Part shown: positions 63,762 to 64,000 of the stretch, piece by piece | Layout of the letters: every line of letters begins with the position of its first letter | How positions within the stretch are numbered: position 1 is the stretch's first letter | Source of the DNA: Streptomyces sp. NBC_00102 | Lineage (GTDB): Bacteria > Actinomycetota > Actinomycetes > Streptomycetales > Streptomycetaceae | Assembly (NCBI RefSeq): GCF_026343115.1 | Contig: NZ_JAPEMC010000001.1 | Span: forward strand, 1 to 64,000 | Direction of reading: 5' to 3' | Length of the DNA: 64,000 nucleotides | Position numbers and translations under genes: made by a program | Notes under the pieces: model-generated | What the model saw: only the letters and a program-made list of their open reading frames with translations | What the model was told of the DNA's origin: nothing | Databases searched by the model: none

Positions 63762-64000
63762 ATGGAAATGAATGCCACTTACACCAGTTTCGTCGCGGTC
63801 GGTGACTCGTTCACGGAGGGCATGTCGGACCTTCTGCCGGACGGTACGTACCGGGGCTGGGCCGATGTTCTCGCCTCCAGGCTGGCGGCTCGCTCCCCCG
63901 GCTTCCGGTACGCCAACCTGGCCGTCCGGGGCAAGCTCATCGGCCAGATCGTCGACGAGCAGGTGGAGTCCGCCGCGGCGCTGCAGGCGGATGTGGTGAC
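63762..64000 (+). CDS. SGNH/GDSL-family hydrolase, N-terminal part (3' truncated by window edge)
   Basis: The first 79 residues are present. Block I FVAVGDSFTEGM gives the catalytic Ser16, and block II is NLAVRGKLIGQIVDEQ. No signal peptide, so it is likely intracellular. There is no ribosome site before the ATG; TACGAT 9 bases upstream could give a very short or absent leader. The CDS continues beyond the window. Confidence 0.88.
   Translation, partial: MEMNATYTSFVAVGDSFTEGMSDLLPDGTYRGWADVLASRLAARSPGFRYANLAVRGKLIGQIVDEQVESAAALQADVV

Overview
The window is about 72% GC, its genes carry G or C at nearly every third codon position, and GTG and TTG starts are common. Several families are typical of Streptomyces: a DUF5753 XRE regulator paired with DUF397, a CGNR regulator, a PucR regulator, an ATP-dependent DNA ligase, a nitrate reductase fused to a sulfite-reductase flavoprotein, and a ydaO riboswitch ahead of an NlpC/P60 hydrolase. 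It reads as a chromosomal segment of Streptomyces or a close relative. I see no rRNA, tRNA, insertion sequence, phage gene or CRISPR array.

Layout. 1-8.2 kb: the end of a PucR regulator, then on the minus strand a branched-chain amino-acid-type ABC importer (livKGFHM) with an alpha/beta hydrolase, divergent from a two-subunit 3-oxoacid CoA-transferase. 8.4-12.2 kb: a heterodimeric ABC exporter with one decayed nucleotide site. 12.4-18.3 kb: a fused, probably self-sufficient nitrate reductase and a type II NADH dehydrogenase. 18.5-24.5 kb: ATP-dependent DNA ligase, a YdjM-like membrane protein, a Ski2-like helicase and acyl-CoA thioesterase II. 24.6-34.1 kb: mixed genes (phytase-like secreted protein, DEDDh exonuclease, DUF6011, DUF389, DUF2252, a small membrane protein, an XRE-cupin/GNAT/glutathione peroxidase run, acyl-CoA dehydrogenase divergent from a TetR regulator with a clear operator between them).

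34.2-43.1 kb is more housekeeping: peptide deformylase, the MurT/GatD lipid II amidation pair, phosphofructokinase, a CtaG-like protein, a 1-acylglycerol-phosphate acyltransferase, an NAD-dependent epimerase and a secreted tripeptidyl aminopeptidase-like hydrolase. 43.2-47.7 kb is a complete urease operon ureABCFGD without ureE. 48.3-52.2 kb holds two coupled hypotheticals, a riboswitch-controlled NlpC/P60 peptidase, and an anti-sigma-type ATPase beside an XRE-DUF397 pair. 52.3-56.9 kb is a biotin locus (bioF divergent from bioBAD), in which BioB has a Gly/Cys-rich tail. 57.1-60.3 kb holds a Fic/Doc-like gene and an RHH antitoxin-like gene, separated by a CGNR regulator that is divergent from a carboxymuconolactone decarboxylase-like/phosphotriesterase-like operon. 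The divergent promoter there carries two stacked inverted repeats. 60.5-64 kb: a GNAT protein, two coupled CNNM/HlyC-type membrane proteins and the start of an SGNH hydrolase.

Three themes recur. Operons are tightly coupled by ATGA, GTGA or TGATG overlaps. Convergent pairs are separated by long, nearly perfect GC hairpins without U tracts. Short tandem repeats sit in intergenic gaps, and two of these arrays run into the stop codon of a neighbouring gene.
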